A DNA stretch of 12,965 bases from an uncultured Clostridium sp. (lineage in GTDB: Bacteria; Bacillota; Clostridia; TANB77; CAG-508), in assembly GCA_900555075.1 (NCBI GenBank), contig USJO01000032.1, positions 1 through 12,965 on the forward strand, written 5' to 3'. Under the pieces are notes generated by a model. The model searched no databases. It was not told the origin of the DNA and worked only from the letters and a program-made list of their open reading frames with translations. This document shows positions 6,778-12,965 of this stretch, piece by piece; the first letter of the stretch is position 1; the number at the start of each line of letters is the position of its first letter. A program made the translations under genes and the position numbers.

Positions 6778-8580
6778 CTAATCAGCAAATATTGCTGCAA
6801 ATTCTTCTCCATCTACTTTTTCTTTTTCTAGTAATAAATTTGCTACTGTGTGTAGTTTGTCACTATGCATTGTTAGTATTTCTTTTGCTCTATTATATCC
6901 ATTGTCTATTATTTTTTTTACCTCCTCATCTATTTTTGCTGAGGTTTCTTCACTATAGTTTCTTGTTTGTGTCCAGTCTCTTCCTAAGAATACTTCTTCT
7001 TGCCCTGAACCAAATGTTATTGTTCCTAAATTATCACTCATTCCGTATTTTGTTACCATATCTCTTGCTATTTTTGAAGCTCTTTCTATATCATTGCTTG
7101 CTCCTGTTGATATATCGTCTAATACTATACTTTCAGCAACCCTTCCACCTAATAGTGATACTATACTTTCTTCCATTTCAACTTTTGACATAAAGTTTTT
7201 GTCTTCATCTGGTCTATACATTGTATAACCACCAGCCATACCACGTGGTACTATTGATATTTGATGAATTGTATCTTGTGTTGGTAAATAGTGGCTTACT
7301 ACTGCATGACCTGCCTCATGAAAAGCTACTAGCTTGTTTTCTTTGTCACTTCTTATTCTACTTCTCTTTTCTGGTCCCATTGTAACTTTTATCATTGCAT
7401 CTTCGACTTCTTGCATATTTATTTCCTGTTTATTTCTTCTTGCTGCTAAAAGTGATGCCTCATTCATTACATTTTCTAGGTCTGCTCCTGAAAATCCTGC
7501 TGTGTTTTTTGCTATTACCTTTAAATCTACATCATCACCTAATTTTTTCTTTCTACTATGAACCTCTAAGATTTCTTCTCTTGCTTTTACATCTGGTGAA
7601 GATACTACAATTTGTCTATCAAATCTTCCTGGTCTTAATAGGGCTTTATCTAGTACGTCTGGTCTGTTTGTTGCAGCTAAAACTATTACACCTTCATTTT
7701 CTGAAAACCCATCCATTTCTACTAATAATTGATTTAGTGTTTGTTCTCTTTCATCATGTCCTCCGCCTAGACCTGCTCCCCTTTGACGTCCTACTGCATC
7801 TATTTCATCTATAAAAACTATACATGGCGCATTTCTTTTTGCTTGGTCAAATAAATCTCTAACTCTTGATGCTCCTACACCAACGAACATTTCAACAAAG
7901 TCTGAACCACTTATTATGAAGAACGGTACTCCTGCTTCTCCTGCTACTGCTTTTGCAAGTAATGTTTTACCTGTTCCTGGGTGTCCTACAAGTAATACTC
8001 CTTTTGGTATTCTTGCTCCCATATCTGTAAATTTCTTTGGTGTTTTTAAGAAATCTACAATTTCTTGTAACTCTTCCTTTTCTTCGTCAACACCTGCAAC
8101 ATCTTTAAATGTTATTTTTCCTTTTTCTGTTGTTCCTACAACTCTTGCTCTACTCTTTCCGAAAGCCATCGTCTTGTTGCCACCACCTTGATTTGAGCTT
8201 GATATTAAGAACCAAAAGATAAAGAATACTATAATTATTGCAAAAGGTGATAAAAGTCCTAAAATTGTTATTAGAATTGACTCTGATTTTTCTTCGAAAT
8301 TAAATTCTTGAGAAGCCAATTCATCACTTATTTCTGTCATAAAGGCATCTACACTTGGGAGATTGACTTCTTTTTCTACTTTATCATTTTTTATTTTTAT
8401 ATATGCTTTTTTTCCATTAGATTCTAGTTTTATGCTTTCAACTTTTGAGTTGTTTATAGCACCAACTAATTCGTCATATGACATTTTTGTTTCAGAATTT
8501 TCCATTATTGCTGAAATTAATATTAAACATATAATTCCTATAATAAGCCACATAACTATTGTTTTTAAACTACTTTTCAT
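6778..8580 (-). CDS. ftsH: ATP-dependent zinc metalloprotease FtsH
   Basis: A 600-residue membrane-anchored AAA+ protease that degrades unassembled membrane proteins and regulatory substrates as a hexamer facing the cytoplasm. Transmembrane segments lie at about 7-26 and 102-127, with a short external domain between them. The AAA module has Walker A GHPGTGKT (199-206; His200 where Pro is usual), the pore motif FVG (232-234), Walker B IVFIDEID (254-261) and the second region of homology ending RPGRFDRQ. The peptidase has HEAGH at 421-425 and the third zinc ligand D497 in STGASND. Length is slightly short of the 610-640 usual, with little of the variable C-terminal tail. The ATG follows AAGGAAGG at 6 bases. 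It is the last gene of the rplI-dnaB-tilS cluster but has its own promoter. The tilS-ftsH pairing matches Bacillus, where hprT lies between them; here that gene is absent. Confidence 0.96.
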   Translation of the reverse strand: MKSSLKTIVMWLIIGIICLILISAIMENSETKMSYDELVGAINNSKVESIKLESNGKKAYIKIKNDKVEKEVNLPSVDAFMTEISDELASQEFNFEEKSESILITILGLLSPFAIIIVFFIFWFLISSSNQGGGNKTMAFGKSRARVVGTTEKGKITFKDVAGVDEEKEELQEIVDFLKTPKKFTDMGARIPKGVLLVGHPGTGKTLLAKAVAGEAGVPFFIISGSDFVEMFVGVGASRVRDLFDQAKRNAPCIVFIDEIDAVGRQRGAGLGGGHDEREQTLNQLLVEMDGFSENEGVIVLAATNRPDVLDKALLRPGRFDRQIVVSSPDVKAREEILEVHSRKKKLGDDVDLKVIAKNTAGFSGADLENVMNEASLLAARRNKQEINMQEVEDAMIKVTMGPEKRSRIRSDKENKLVAFHEAGHAVVSHYLPTQDTIHQISIVPRGMAGGYTMYRPDEDKNFMSKVEMEESIVSLLGGRVAESIVLDDISTGASNDIERASKIARDMVTKYGMSDNLGTITFGSGQEEVFLGRDWTQTRNYSEETSAKIDEEVKKIIDNGYNRAKEILTMHSDKLHTVANLLLEKEKVDGEEFAAIFAD

Positions 8581-8614
8581 ATCTTACCTTCCTTTTCTCT
8601 TGTTTACTTTCAAT

Positions 8615-8643
8615 AATATATCATACACTAGCTTTAATTTCAA
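8615..8643 (-). promoter_or_regulatory. Promoter in the tilS-ftsH gap driving ftsH
   Basis: On the minus strand TTGAAA (8638-8643) and TATATT (8615-8620) are separated by exactly 17 bases. The -35 begins right after the tilS stop codon and the start would be near 8608, about 28 bases before the ftsH ATG. It allows ftsH expression independent of the upstream cluster. Confidence 0.68.
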
Positions 8644-8645
8644 TA

Positions 8646-9632
8646 CTAATTTTTAAGATTTAGGAAATAAACTTTTCCTTTTTTTACATATATTTTTATT
8701 TCTTTTATCGGAGTTAAATATTTGTTTCCTATATTGTTGCTACATAGTTTTATAATGTCATCAATATTTACCTTCTCTATCCCATTTGTTGTATGAATTG
8801 CCTCATTTATAGTATATATTATTAGTCTTCTTTTTATTACTAATTCTATTTTGTTAAATTTTTTTAAATCTAATACAATATTTCCATTTTCTACATTTGA
8901 TATTTTATTATACTCTTGTTTGGTAATATTTTGTAAATATTCATTTTCTTCTGTTGCTACATCTGATAATCTATTAATTGTTTTTACAATGTTTTGATTG
9001 AATTCTTCTTTTATATATGGAATTACAACATTTCTTACTTTGTTTCTACTATATATATTTTCCTCATTTGATTCATCGTATTTAGGTTTTAGATCGTTTT
9101 GTTTGCAATATTCCTCAATATCTTCTCTGTTTGTATTTATTAATGGTCTAATATATTTCTGATTACGTATTGCTTCTATTCCCTTTAATCCTGAAATTCC
9201 ACTTCCTCTCAATATATTTAGGATTACAGTTTCTGCTCTATCATTTAAATTATGCGCTGTTGCAATTTTATTCGAATTTGTTTTTGTTAAAACTTCATCA
9301 AAAAAGTCATACCTAACCTGTCTGCCAACCTCTTCTGTTCCTCTTTTTTTTTGTTTTGCTAATGATATTACATCCTCTTTTTTAACAAAGCACTCTATTC
9401 CAAGTTTTTTGCAGAACTCTTGAACATACTCTGTTTCATTGTCTGCAGCTTCTCTTATCATATGGTTTATATGTGCAGCAACTATTTCAATTCCAAGTTC
9501 TTCTTTTAAAATGTACAGTATATGTAAAAGGCATATAGAATCAGGTCCACCTGATACTCCAACTACTATTTTATCTCCCTTATTTATTAAACTATATTTT
9601 TTAATTGTTTTTAAAACTTCATCTTTAATCAT
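8646..9632 (-). CDS. tilS: tRNA(Ile)-lysidine synthase
   Basis: A 328-residue N-type ATP pyrophosphatase that converts C34 of the CAU-anticodon tRNA-Ile to lysidine with ATP and lysine. This changes its decoding from AUG to AUA, essential in an AT-rich genome. The PP-loop SGGPDS is at 27-32. The family motifs HNLNDRAET (127-135), LRGSGISGL (141-149) and YSRNKVRN (194-201) are intact. The C-terminal part is short compared with the roughly 470-residue Bacillus enzyme, closer to the compact Aquifex-type length, and the region after about 220 is weakly conserved. The ATG directly follows the dnaB stop (TAAATG junction) with GGAGAA just upstream inside dnaB, so translation is coupled. Identity is clear. 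Whether the missing C-terminal domain affects tRNA discrimination is unknown. Confidence 0.94.
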   Translation of the reverse strand: MIKDEVLKTIKKYSLINKGDKIVVGVSGGPDSICLLHILYILKEELGIEIVAAHINHMIREAADNETEYVQEFCKKLGIECFVKKEDVISLAKQKKRGTEEVGRQVRYDFFDEVLTKTNSNKIATAHNLNDRAETVILNILRGSGISGLKGIEAIRNQKYIRPLINTNREDIEEYCKQNDLKPKYDESNEENIYSRNKVRNVVIPYIKEEFNQNIVKTINRLSDVATEENEYLQNITKQEYNKISNVENGNIVLDLKKFNKIELVIKRRLIIYTINEAIHTTNGIEKVNIDDIIKLCSNNIGNKYLTPIKEIKIYVKKGKVYFLNLKN

Positions 9633-10970
9633 TTATTCTCCTCTATATTTATCCAGACTTACAAACTTCGTATAATTTCCAAGCCACAATAACTCTACAG
9701 AACCTGTTGCACCTGCTCTATGTTTTGCTAAAATAATTTCGGCTCTATCTTTCTTTTCTGACTCTTCTTTATTATAATAATCGTCTCTATAAATGAACAT
9801 TACTATATCGGCATCTTGCTCTATTGATCCAGATTCACGCAAGTCTGAAAGCATAGGCTTGTGGTCTTGTCTTTTTTCTGACTCTCTTGATAGCTGTGAC
9901 AAAGCAATTACTGGTATTTCAAGCTCCTTTGCCATAATTTTCAATGATCTACTTATTTCTGCAATTTCTTGCTCTCTGTTTGTATTTTTCTTTCCGCTAC
10001 CTTGAATTAGCTGTAAATAGTCAATTACAACTAGTCCTATGTTTTTTTCCAGCTTTAATTTTCTACATTTCGCTCTTATTTCTGATATTGATATGTCTGA
10101 TGTATCATCTATATATATTGGTGCTTCTGATAGTGGTCCCAAGGCTGTAGCAAGCTTTATCCAGTCCTCTTCATCAATTTTTCCTGTTCTAACTTTGTTG
10201 CTATCAACCATTGCCTCACTACATAACATTCTGTTTACTAGCTGAGTCTTAGACATTTCTAAGTTAAAAATAGCTACTGGTACTTTAGCATTTACTGCTA
10301 CGCTTGTTGCAATGTTTAGTGCAAAGGCTGATTTTCCCATTGCTGGTCTTGCTGCAATTAAGATTAAATCTGATTTATGCAATCCTGCCATTAAATTATC
10401 TAAATCTACAAATCCTGTTGGGACTCCTGTTACGGTTTGTTTTTGGTTGTATAATTTTTCTAGTTCTGCAAAAGTTTCTATAAGTACATCTTTAATTGGC
10501 GTATATCCTTTTTGATTTTTTCCTTGTATTAAATCAAAAATTCTCTTTTCAGCCTGATCCATAATATTATCTACATCTTCATTTTGAGCATAGCCTAATC
10601 CCTCTATATCTGTTGCTGTTTTTATAAGTTTCCTTAATATAGATTTTTCCTCTACTATTTTTATATATTTATCTGAATTTGCAACTAAAGGAGCTTTATC
10701 TGGTAATGTTGCTAGGTATTCTATTCCACCTACTGCTTCAAATTTCTGCATTGAAGTTAGCTCTGATTTTACTGTAATAATGTCTATTGGTTCTCCCCTA
10801 CTATACAAATTATTCATTGCTTCATATATGTATTTATGATCATCTCTATAAAAGTCTTCCGGTTTTAAGACTTCTATTGCATCTGTTGTTGCATCTTGAT
10901 CTATAAGCATACAGCCTAATATAGCTTGTTCTGCTTCTACATCATGTGGTGGGATTTTTCCTGCTTCCAT
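9633..10970 (-). CDS. dnaB: Replicative DNA helicase DnaB
   Basis: The hexameric 5'-3' replicative helicase (called DnaC in B. subtilis), 445 residues from the preferred start. The N-terminal primase-binding domain spans about 8-110, a linker about 110-180 and the RecA-like motor 181-445. Walker A is ARPAMGKSA (207-215), the catalytic Glu is E238 in FNLEMS, Walker B is LVVIDYLQLI (313-322), and DLRESGSIEQDAD carries the late motifs. No intein is present. An in-frame GTG three codons upstream (10977-10979) overlaps the AAGGAG site itself, whereas ATG 10970 lies 8 bases after it, so ATG is chosen. It sits 32 bases after rplI and abuts tilS, the conserved rplI-dnaB order of Firmicutes. It is the expected client of the loader encoded at 1126-2113. 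Confidence 0.96.
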   Translation of the reverse strand: MEAGKIPPHDVEAEQAILGCMLIDQDATTDAIEVLKPEDFYRDDHKYIYEAMNNLYSRGEPIDIITVKSELTSMQKFEAVGGIEYLATLPDKAPLVANSDKYIKIVEEKSILRKLIKTATDIEGLGYAQNEDVDNIMDQAEKRIFDLIQGKNQKGYTPIKDVLIETFAELEKLYNQKQTVTGVPTGFVDLDNLMAGLHKSDLILIAARPAMGKSAFALNIATSVAVNAKVPVAIFNLEMSKTQLVNRMLCSEAMVDSNKVRTGKIDEEDWIKLATALGPLSEAPIYIDDTSDISISEIRAKCRKLKLEKNIGLVVIDYLQLIQGSGKKNTNREQEIAEISRSLKIMAKELEIPVIALSQLSRESEKRQDHKPMLSDLRESGSIEQDADIVMFIYRDDYYNKEESEKKDRAEIILAKHRAGATGSVELLWLGNYTKFVSLDKYRGE

Positions 10971-10978
10971 CTTTTTCA

Positions 10979-10984
10979 CTCCTT
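10979..10984 (-). promoter_or_regulatory. Ribosome binding site that decides the dnaB start
   Basis: AAGGAG on the minus strand is 8 bases from ATG 10970 but overlaps the alternative GTG (10977-10979), which therefore cannot use it. Confidence 0.75.
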
Positions 10985-11002
10985 ATAACTAAAATTGTTT
11001 TT

Positions 11003-11449
11003 CTATTCTGCTGTTATATTTATTGTTAATTCTGCATTTACTCCATCGCCAAATTTTATATCTGCTGTATATCTTCCTAAATTTTTTATAGTTTCCTTTA
11101 TTGTTATTTTTTTCTTATCTATCTCAATTTCATATTCTTTCTTTAGTGTTTCAGAAATTTCTTTTGATGTTATTCCTCCAAATATTTTGTTATTTTCTCC
11201 AACTTTTGCTTTTATTGTTAATTCTATTTTTTCTAATCTTTTAGCTATTTTTTTGTTGGCTTCTATTTCTGCTTTTTTCTTATTTGCTTCTGATGTTTTT
11301 TTAGCTTGTAATTTTGCTAAATTATCTTTTGTAGCTTCTATAGCTAGTTTCTTTGGAAACAAGTAATTTCTTGCATATCCATCATTTGCTTCTATCATTT
11401 GTTCCCTTTTCCCAACATTTTTTATATCTTGTAATAAAATAACTTTCAT
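11003..11449 (-). CDS. rplI: 50S ribosomal protein L9
   Basis: A 148-residue L9, which binds 23S rRNA at the base of the L1 stalk and limits frameshifting and hopping by neighbouring ribosomes. The N-terminal rRNA-binding domain has the family signature with GYARNYLFPKKLA at 24-36. A long Lys/Glu-rich helix (about 40-75) links it to the C-terminal domain (about 78-148). Length is exactly typical. The ATG follows AAGGAAGTGAG. It is the first gene of the rplI-dnaB-tilS-ftsH cluster. L9 is one of the few proteins known to affect reading-frame maintenance, which is of interest given the two frameshifted genes nearby, although nothing in its sequence looks altered. Confidence 0.96.
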   Translation of the reverse strand: MKVILLQDIKNVGKREQMIEANDGYARNYLFPKKLAIEATKDNLAKLQAKKTSEANKKKAEIEANKKIAKRLEKIELTIKAKVGENNKIFGGITSKEISETLKKEYEIEIDKKKITIKETIKNLGRYTADIKFGDGVNAELTINITAE

Positions 11450-11479
11450 AATTTGCTCACTTCCTTTTATTTTTTACAT

Positions 11480-11485
11480 ATTATA
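11480..11485 (-). promoter_or_regulatory. -10 element of a probable rplI promoter
   Basis: A perfect TATAAT on the minus strand lies 30 bases before the rplI start in the only gap upstream of the cluster. No good -35 is found at 16-18 bases (AAATCA-like), so this rests on the -10 and position alone. Confidence 0.35.
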
Positions 11486-11540
11486 GGATATCATAAAAAG
11501 CTTGATTTTACAATATTTTATTTTAATTATGATTAAATTA

Positions 11541-11565
11541 ACCTAGATATAAAATATATCTAGGT
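11541..11565 (-). terminator. Terminator of the M15 peptidase gene
   Basis: A perfect 11-bp stem ACCTAGATATA / TATATCTAGGT (11541-11551 and 11555-11565) has a 3-base loop 7 bases past the stop codon. On the minus strand it is followed by TAATTTAAT, a weak U-tract. The stem is AT-rich but long and well placed. Confidence 0.62.
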
Positions 11566-11571
11566 CGATTT

Positions 11572-12253
11572 TTAATCTAATGTTGTGTTTGTTCTTCCTG
11601 TTCCTACAACATCTTCTTGTAGTGAACGCCATGTGTTACAGCCTATAATTCCATCTGATGAAAGTCCTCTTGAACGTTGATAGTTTCTTACTGCTTCTTC
11701 TGTTCTTGCTCCAAAAATTCCGTCTAATCCTCCTGTTCTAAATCCTAGTGTGTTTAAGTCATCTTGTGCTATTAAAACATAAGTGCTTATACTTCCTCTT
11801 CTAATTATTGGATATCCTCCTGTTGAACAAGCTGGTCGACCGGAAACGTTTATCAAAATGAACCCATGTAGGTGTTAAGCTAGCAGGTTCTACATATGAC
11901 CATACTCCTGATTCTTGTGCTATGTTTCTTAATCTATTTCTTTCGCTATTACTTAGTCTTTGACCAACATCAAAAGCCACTCCAGCATAGTGTTGTGATT
12001 GGTTACTATGACCTCCTTCCCATGGTCTTTTAAATGCAAAACCCACCGGAATTGGTTGCCCATACAAATACCTCGTTGCATTCCAACTCTGCATTGCCCT
12101 TTTTGTTGTCCACAAAGTATTGCTATTACTTGAACCCCTAAACTCTCGAACCAATAAGCTCCTTTTTGTATTATAAGGCATTGGTTCGTTTTCATTTCTA
12201 TAATAGGTCTCCATGCGGTTGCTGTCATTATTAAAAACAATTATCTTCGCCAT
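11572..12253 (-). CDS. M15-family peptidase with peptidoglycan-binding domain, interrupted by a +1 frameshift
   Basis: A VanY/M15-like zinc D,D- or L,D-type carboxypeptidase acting on cell-wall peptides, fused to a PG_binding_1 repeat. Zinc ligands are visible as H88 and D95 in SQHYAGVAFD and H132 in WVHFD; E122 may be the catalytic base. The zero frame runs from ATG 12253 (GGAGG, 7 bases upstream) through F137 and then leaves the conserved sequence at codon CGG (11840-11842). Skipping one C continues as HFDKRF-GRPACSTGGYP and gives the peptidoglycan-binding domain (about 152-210, with GLDGIFG and DGIIGCNTW). The restored protein has 226 residues. There is no signal peptide or transmembrane segment, so export would need lysis, a phage-type holin or a spore context. 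It is a monocistronic unit between rplI and trmL. Its exact substrate cannot be read from the sequence. Confidence 0.82.
11837..11845 (-). other. +1 frameshift site in the M15 peptidase (TTC CGG TCG)
   Basis: On the minus strand Phe TTC (11845-11843) is followed by CGG (11842-11840). Skipping C11842 gives TTC GGT CGA CCA GCT, restoring F-G-R-P-A and the downstream domain. The surrounding TTCCGGT could also be a one-base C duplication. It shares the pattern NNY CGG T with the site in the helicase loader. Confidence 0.8.
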
Positions 12254-12263
12254 AAAAATTCCT

Positions 12264-12290
12264 CCATAAAAGTATTAATATATTTTATGG
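12264..12290. repeat. Inverted repeat overlapping the promoter and SD of the M15 gene
   Basis: CCATAAAA (12264-12271) and TTTTATGG (12283-12290) form a perfect 8-bp inverted repeat around an 11-base centre that itself contains the palindrome TATTAATA. One arm overlaps the GGAGG ribosome binding site and the other overlaps the predicted -10. Because the -10 lies inside the repeat, a protein operator is more likely than an mRNA hairpin. Confidence 0.5.
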
Positions 12291-12309
12291 TTTTTACAGG
12301 GATAATGTT
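12282..12309 (-). promoter_or_regulatory. Possible sporulation-type (sigma E/K-like) promoter of the M15 gene
   Basis: On the minus strand CATAAAAT (12289-12282) matches the sigma-E -10 form CATAnAnT and the sigma-K form CATAnnnTA. AACATT (12309-12304) resembles the ATATT -35 at the expected 14-base spacing. No good sigma-A -35 is present. Such short AT-rich motifs arise by chance in this genome, so confidence is low. Confidence 0.3.
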
Positions 12310-12327
12310 CTGTTGATTAATCCGATA

Positions 12328-12831
12328 CTATTTATTATCAAAATAATTGCTTATTTCCTGTAAATTCTTAAAATTTGTTTGTCTTAATACTTCATATGCA
12401 ACTATTGCAACAGAATTTGATAAATTTAACGATCTGAAATTTTCTCTCATTGGTATCCTTATTGTTCTATCTAAATATTTTTGCAAAATATCCTCTGGTA
12501 ATCCTTTAGTTTCTTTACCAAACAACAAAAATATTTCCTCCATTTTGTTATATTCTACATCAGAATAACAATGCTTACCCTTTGTTGTAGCAAAAAACAT
12601 ATTGTTTTTTGCTGGTGGATATTTAACTAAAAATTCTTCAAAAGATTCATGCATTTCTATATCTAATTTATCCCAATAATCTAATCCTGCTCTTTTTAAA
12701 TATTTATCAGACATTTCAAATCCTAATGGTTTTACTAAATGTAATTTCGCATTTATTATCGCACATGTTCTTGCAATATTTCCAGTATTTTGTGGAATTT
12801 CTGGTTCAACCATCACAATGTGTATTTTCAA
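12328..12831 (-). CDS. trmL: tRNA (cytidine/uridine-2'-O-)-methyltransferase TrmL
   Basis: A 167-residue SPOUT-class methyltransferase that 2'-O-methylates the wobble base 34 of leucine tRNAs with S-adenosylmethionine. The family motifs are present in order: VEPEIPQNTGNIART (8-22), FGKETKGLP (104-112), RIPMR (125-129) and RSLNLSNSVAIVAYE (133-147), which forms the knotted cofactor site. Length fits TrmL/YibK, not the longer SpoU/TrmH proteins. The start is TTG at 12831, supported by GAGGG 7 bases upstream; the next candidate, ATG at M7, would cut into the first strand of the fold. It has its own promoter and lies 74 bases upstream of the M15 gene with no convincing terminator between them. 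Confidence 0.93.
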   Translation of the reverse strand: MKIHIVMVEPEIPQNTGNIARTCAIINAKLHLVKPLGFEMSDKYLKRAGLDYWDKLDIEMHESFEEFLVKYPPAKNNMFFATTKGKHCYSDVEYNKMEEIFLLFGKETKGLPEDILQKYLDRTIRIPMRENFRSLNLSNSVAIVAYEVLRQTNFKNLQEISNYFDNK

Positions 12832-12865
12832 TATTAATCCCTCTTTTTCTTAAATTTCGCATTTT

Positions 12866-12894
12866 ATTTTAACATATTATATAACTTTTTTCAA
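12866..12894 (-). promoter_or_regulatory. Promoter of trmL
   Basis: On the minus strand TTGAAA (12889-12894) and TAAAAT (12866-12871) are spaced by exactly 17 bases. The start would be near 12859, about 28 bases before the TTG start codon. Bases 12895-12965 beyond it, to the end of the window, are AT-rich with a short CCCCG patch; I see no gene or clear signal there. Confidence 0.62.
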
Positions 12895-12965
12895 ATGGTA
12901 TATTTTGTATGATAGTGTCAATTTTTTTCGGGGAAATTTTTAAAAAATATTTCAACCCTCAAAAT

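Noticed and set aside
10971..10979. GTG start for dnaB three codons upstream.
   Set aside because: The GTG overlaps the AAGGAG ribosome binding site, whereas the ATG at 10970 has proper spacing.
11953..12240. A second minus-strand frame of 95 codons inside the M15 gene.
   Set aside because: It is an alternative frame of the catalytic domain, whose zinc-ligand motifs read clearly in the other frame.
12916..12921. TTGACA on the minus strand near the end of the window as a trmL -35.
   Set aside because: No -10-like hexamer lies 16-18 bases downstream of it; TTGAAA-17-TAAAAT closer to the gene is a better fit.
1..12965. CRISPR arrays, insertion sequences, prophage genes, tRNAs or a novel defence island.
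   Set aside because: No spaced direct repeats, transposase or integrase motifs, cloverleaf sequences or unknown multi-gene cassette were seen; apart from the frameshifts and the ncRNA the window is core chromosome.

Overview
The window is a strongly AT-rich stretch of bacterial chromosome with mostly AGA arginine codons, strong AGGAGG-type ribosome binding sites and Firmicutes-type gene sets (DnaD plus DnaI-like helicase loader, PerR with rubrerythrin, rplI-dnaB-tilS-ftsH). It most likely comes from an anaerobic, low-GC member of the Clostridia, possibly an uncultured gut lineage. No gene here fixes the genus. There are no rRNAs, tRNAs, insertion sequences or CRISPR arrays. Almost all of it is core housekeeping DNA.

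Layout. A rightward replication operon opens the window: a DnaD-domain protein (147-1115) and a DnaI/DnaC-type helicase loader (1126-2113), ending at a shared terminator (2196-2223). Everything else reads leftward. A perR-rubrerythrin operon (3173 to 2229) has a near-consensus promoter and a 25-bp perfect palindrome as candidate operator. A long-form isoleucyl-tRNA synthetase (6457-3320) has its own promoter. A 320-base intergenic gap (6458-6777) holds that promoter, a structured RNA candidate on the plus strand and a hairpin terminator. Next comes a four-gene cluster rplI-dnaB-tilS-ftsH (11449 to 6778) with an extra promoter before ftsH. Then follow an M15 peptidase fused to a peptidoglycan-binding domain (12253-11572) and the tRNA methyltransferase gene trmL (12831-12328).

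How the genes work together. The DnaD-type protein and the loader would place the replicative helicase DnaB (also in this window) on DNA at initiation or restart. IleRS charges tRNA-Ile, while TilS makes the lysidine that lets a minor tRNA-Ile read AUA. L9, TrmL and FtsH serve translation and protein quality control. PerR senses peroxide or iron and probably controls itself and rubrerythrin, an NADH-dependent peroxide scavenger of anaerobes.

Main oddity. Two unrelated genes, the helicase loader and the M15 peptidase, are each broken by one extra base. In both, the zero frame breaks exactly at an in-frame CGG codon followed by T (GCT CGG T and TTC CGG T). Skipping the C restores a conserved GGT glycine and full-length homology. 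My hand scan of the roughly 3,900 other codons found no further in-frame CGG. Either the assembly carries two coincident errors, or this organism reads CGG poorly or not at all and shifts +1 there. The second strong candidate for something unassigned is the structured RNA at 6583-6703.
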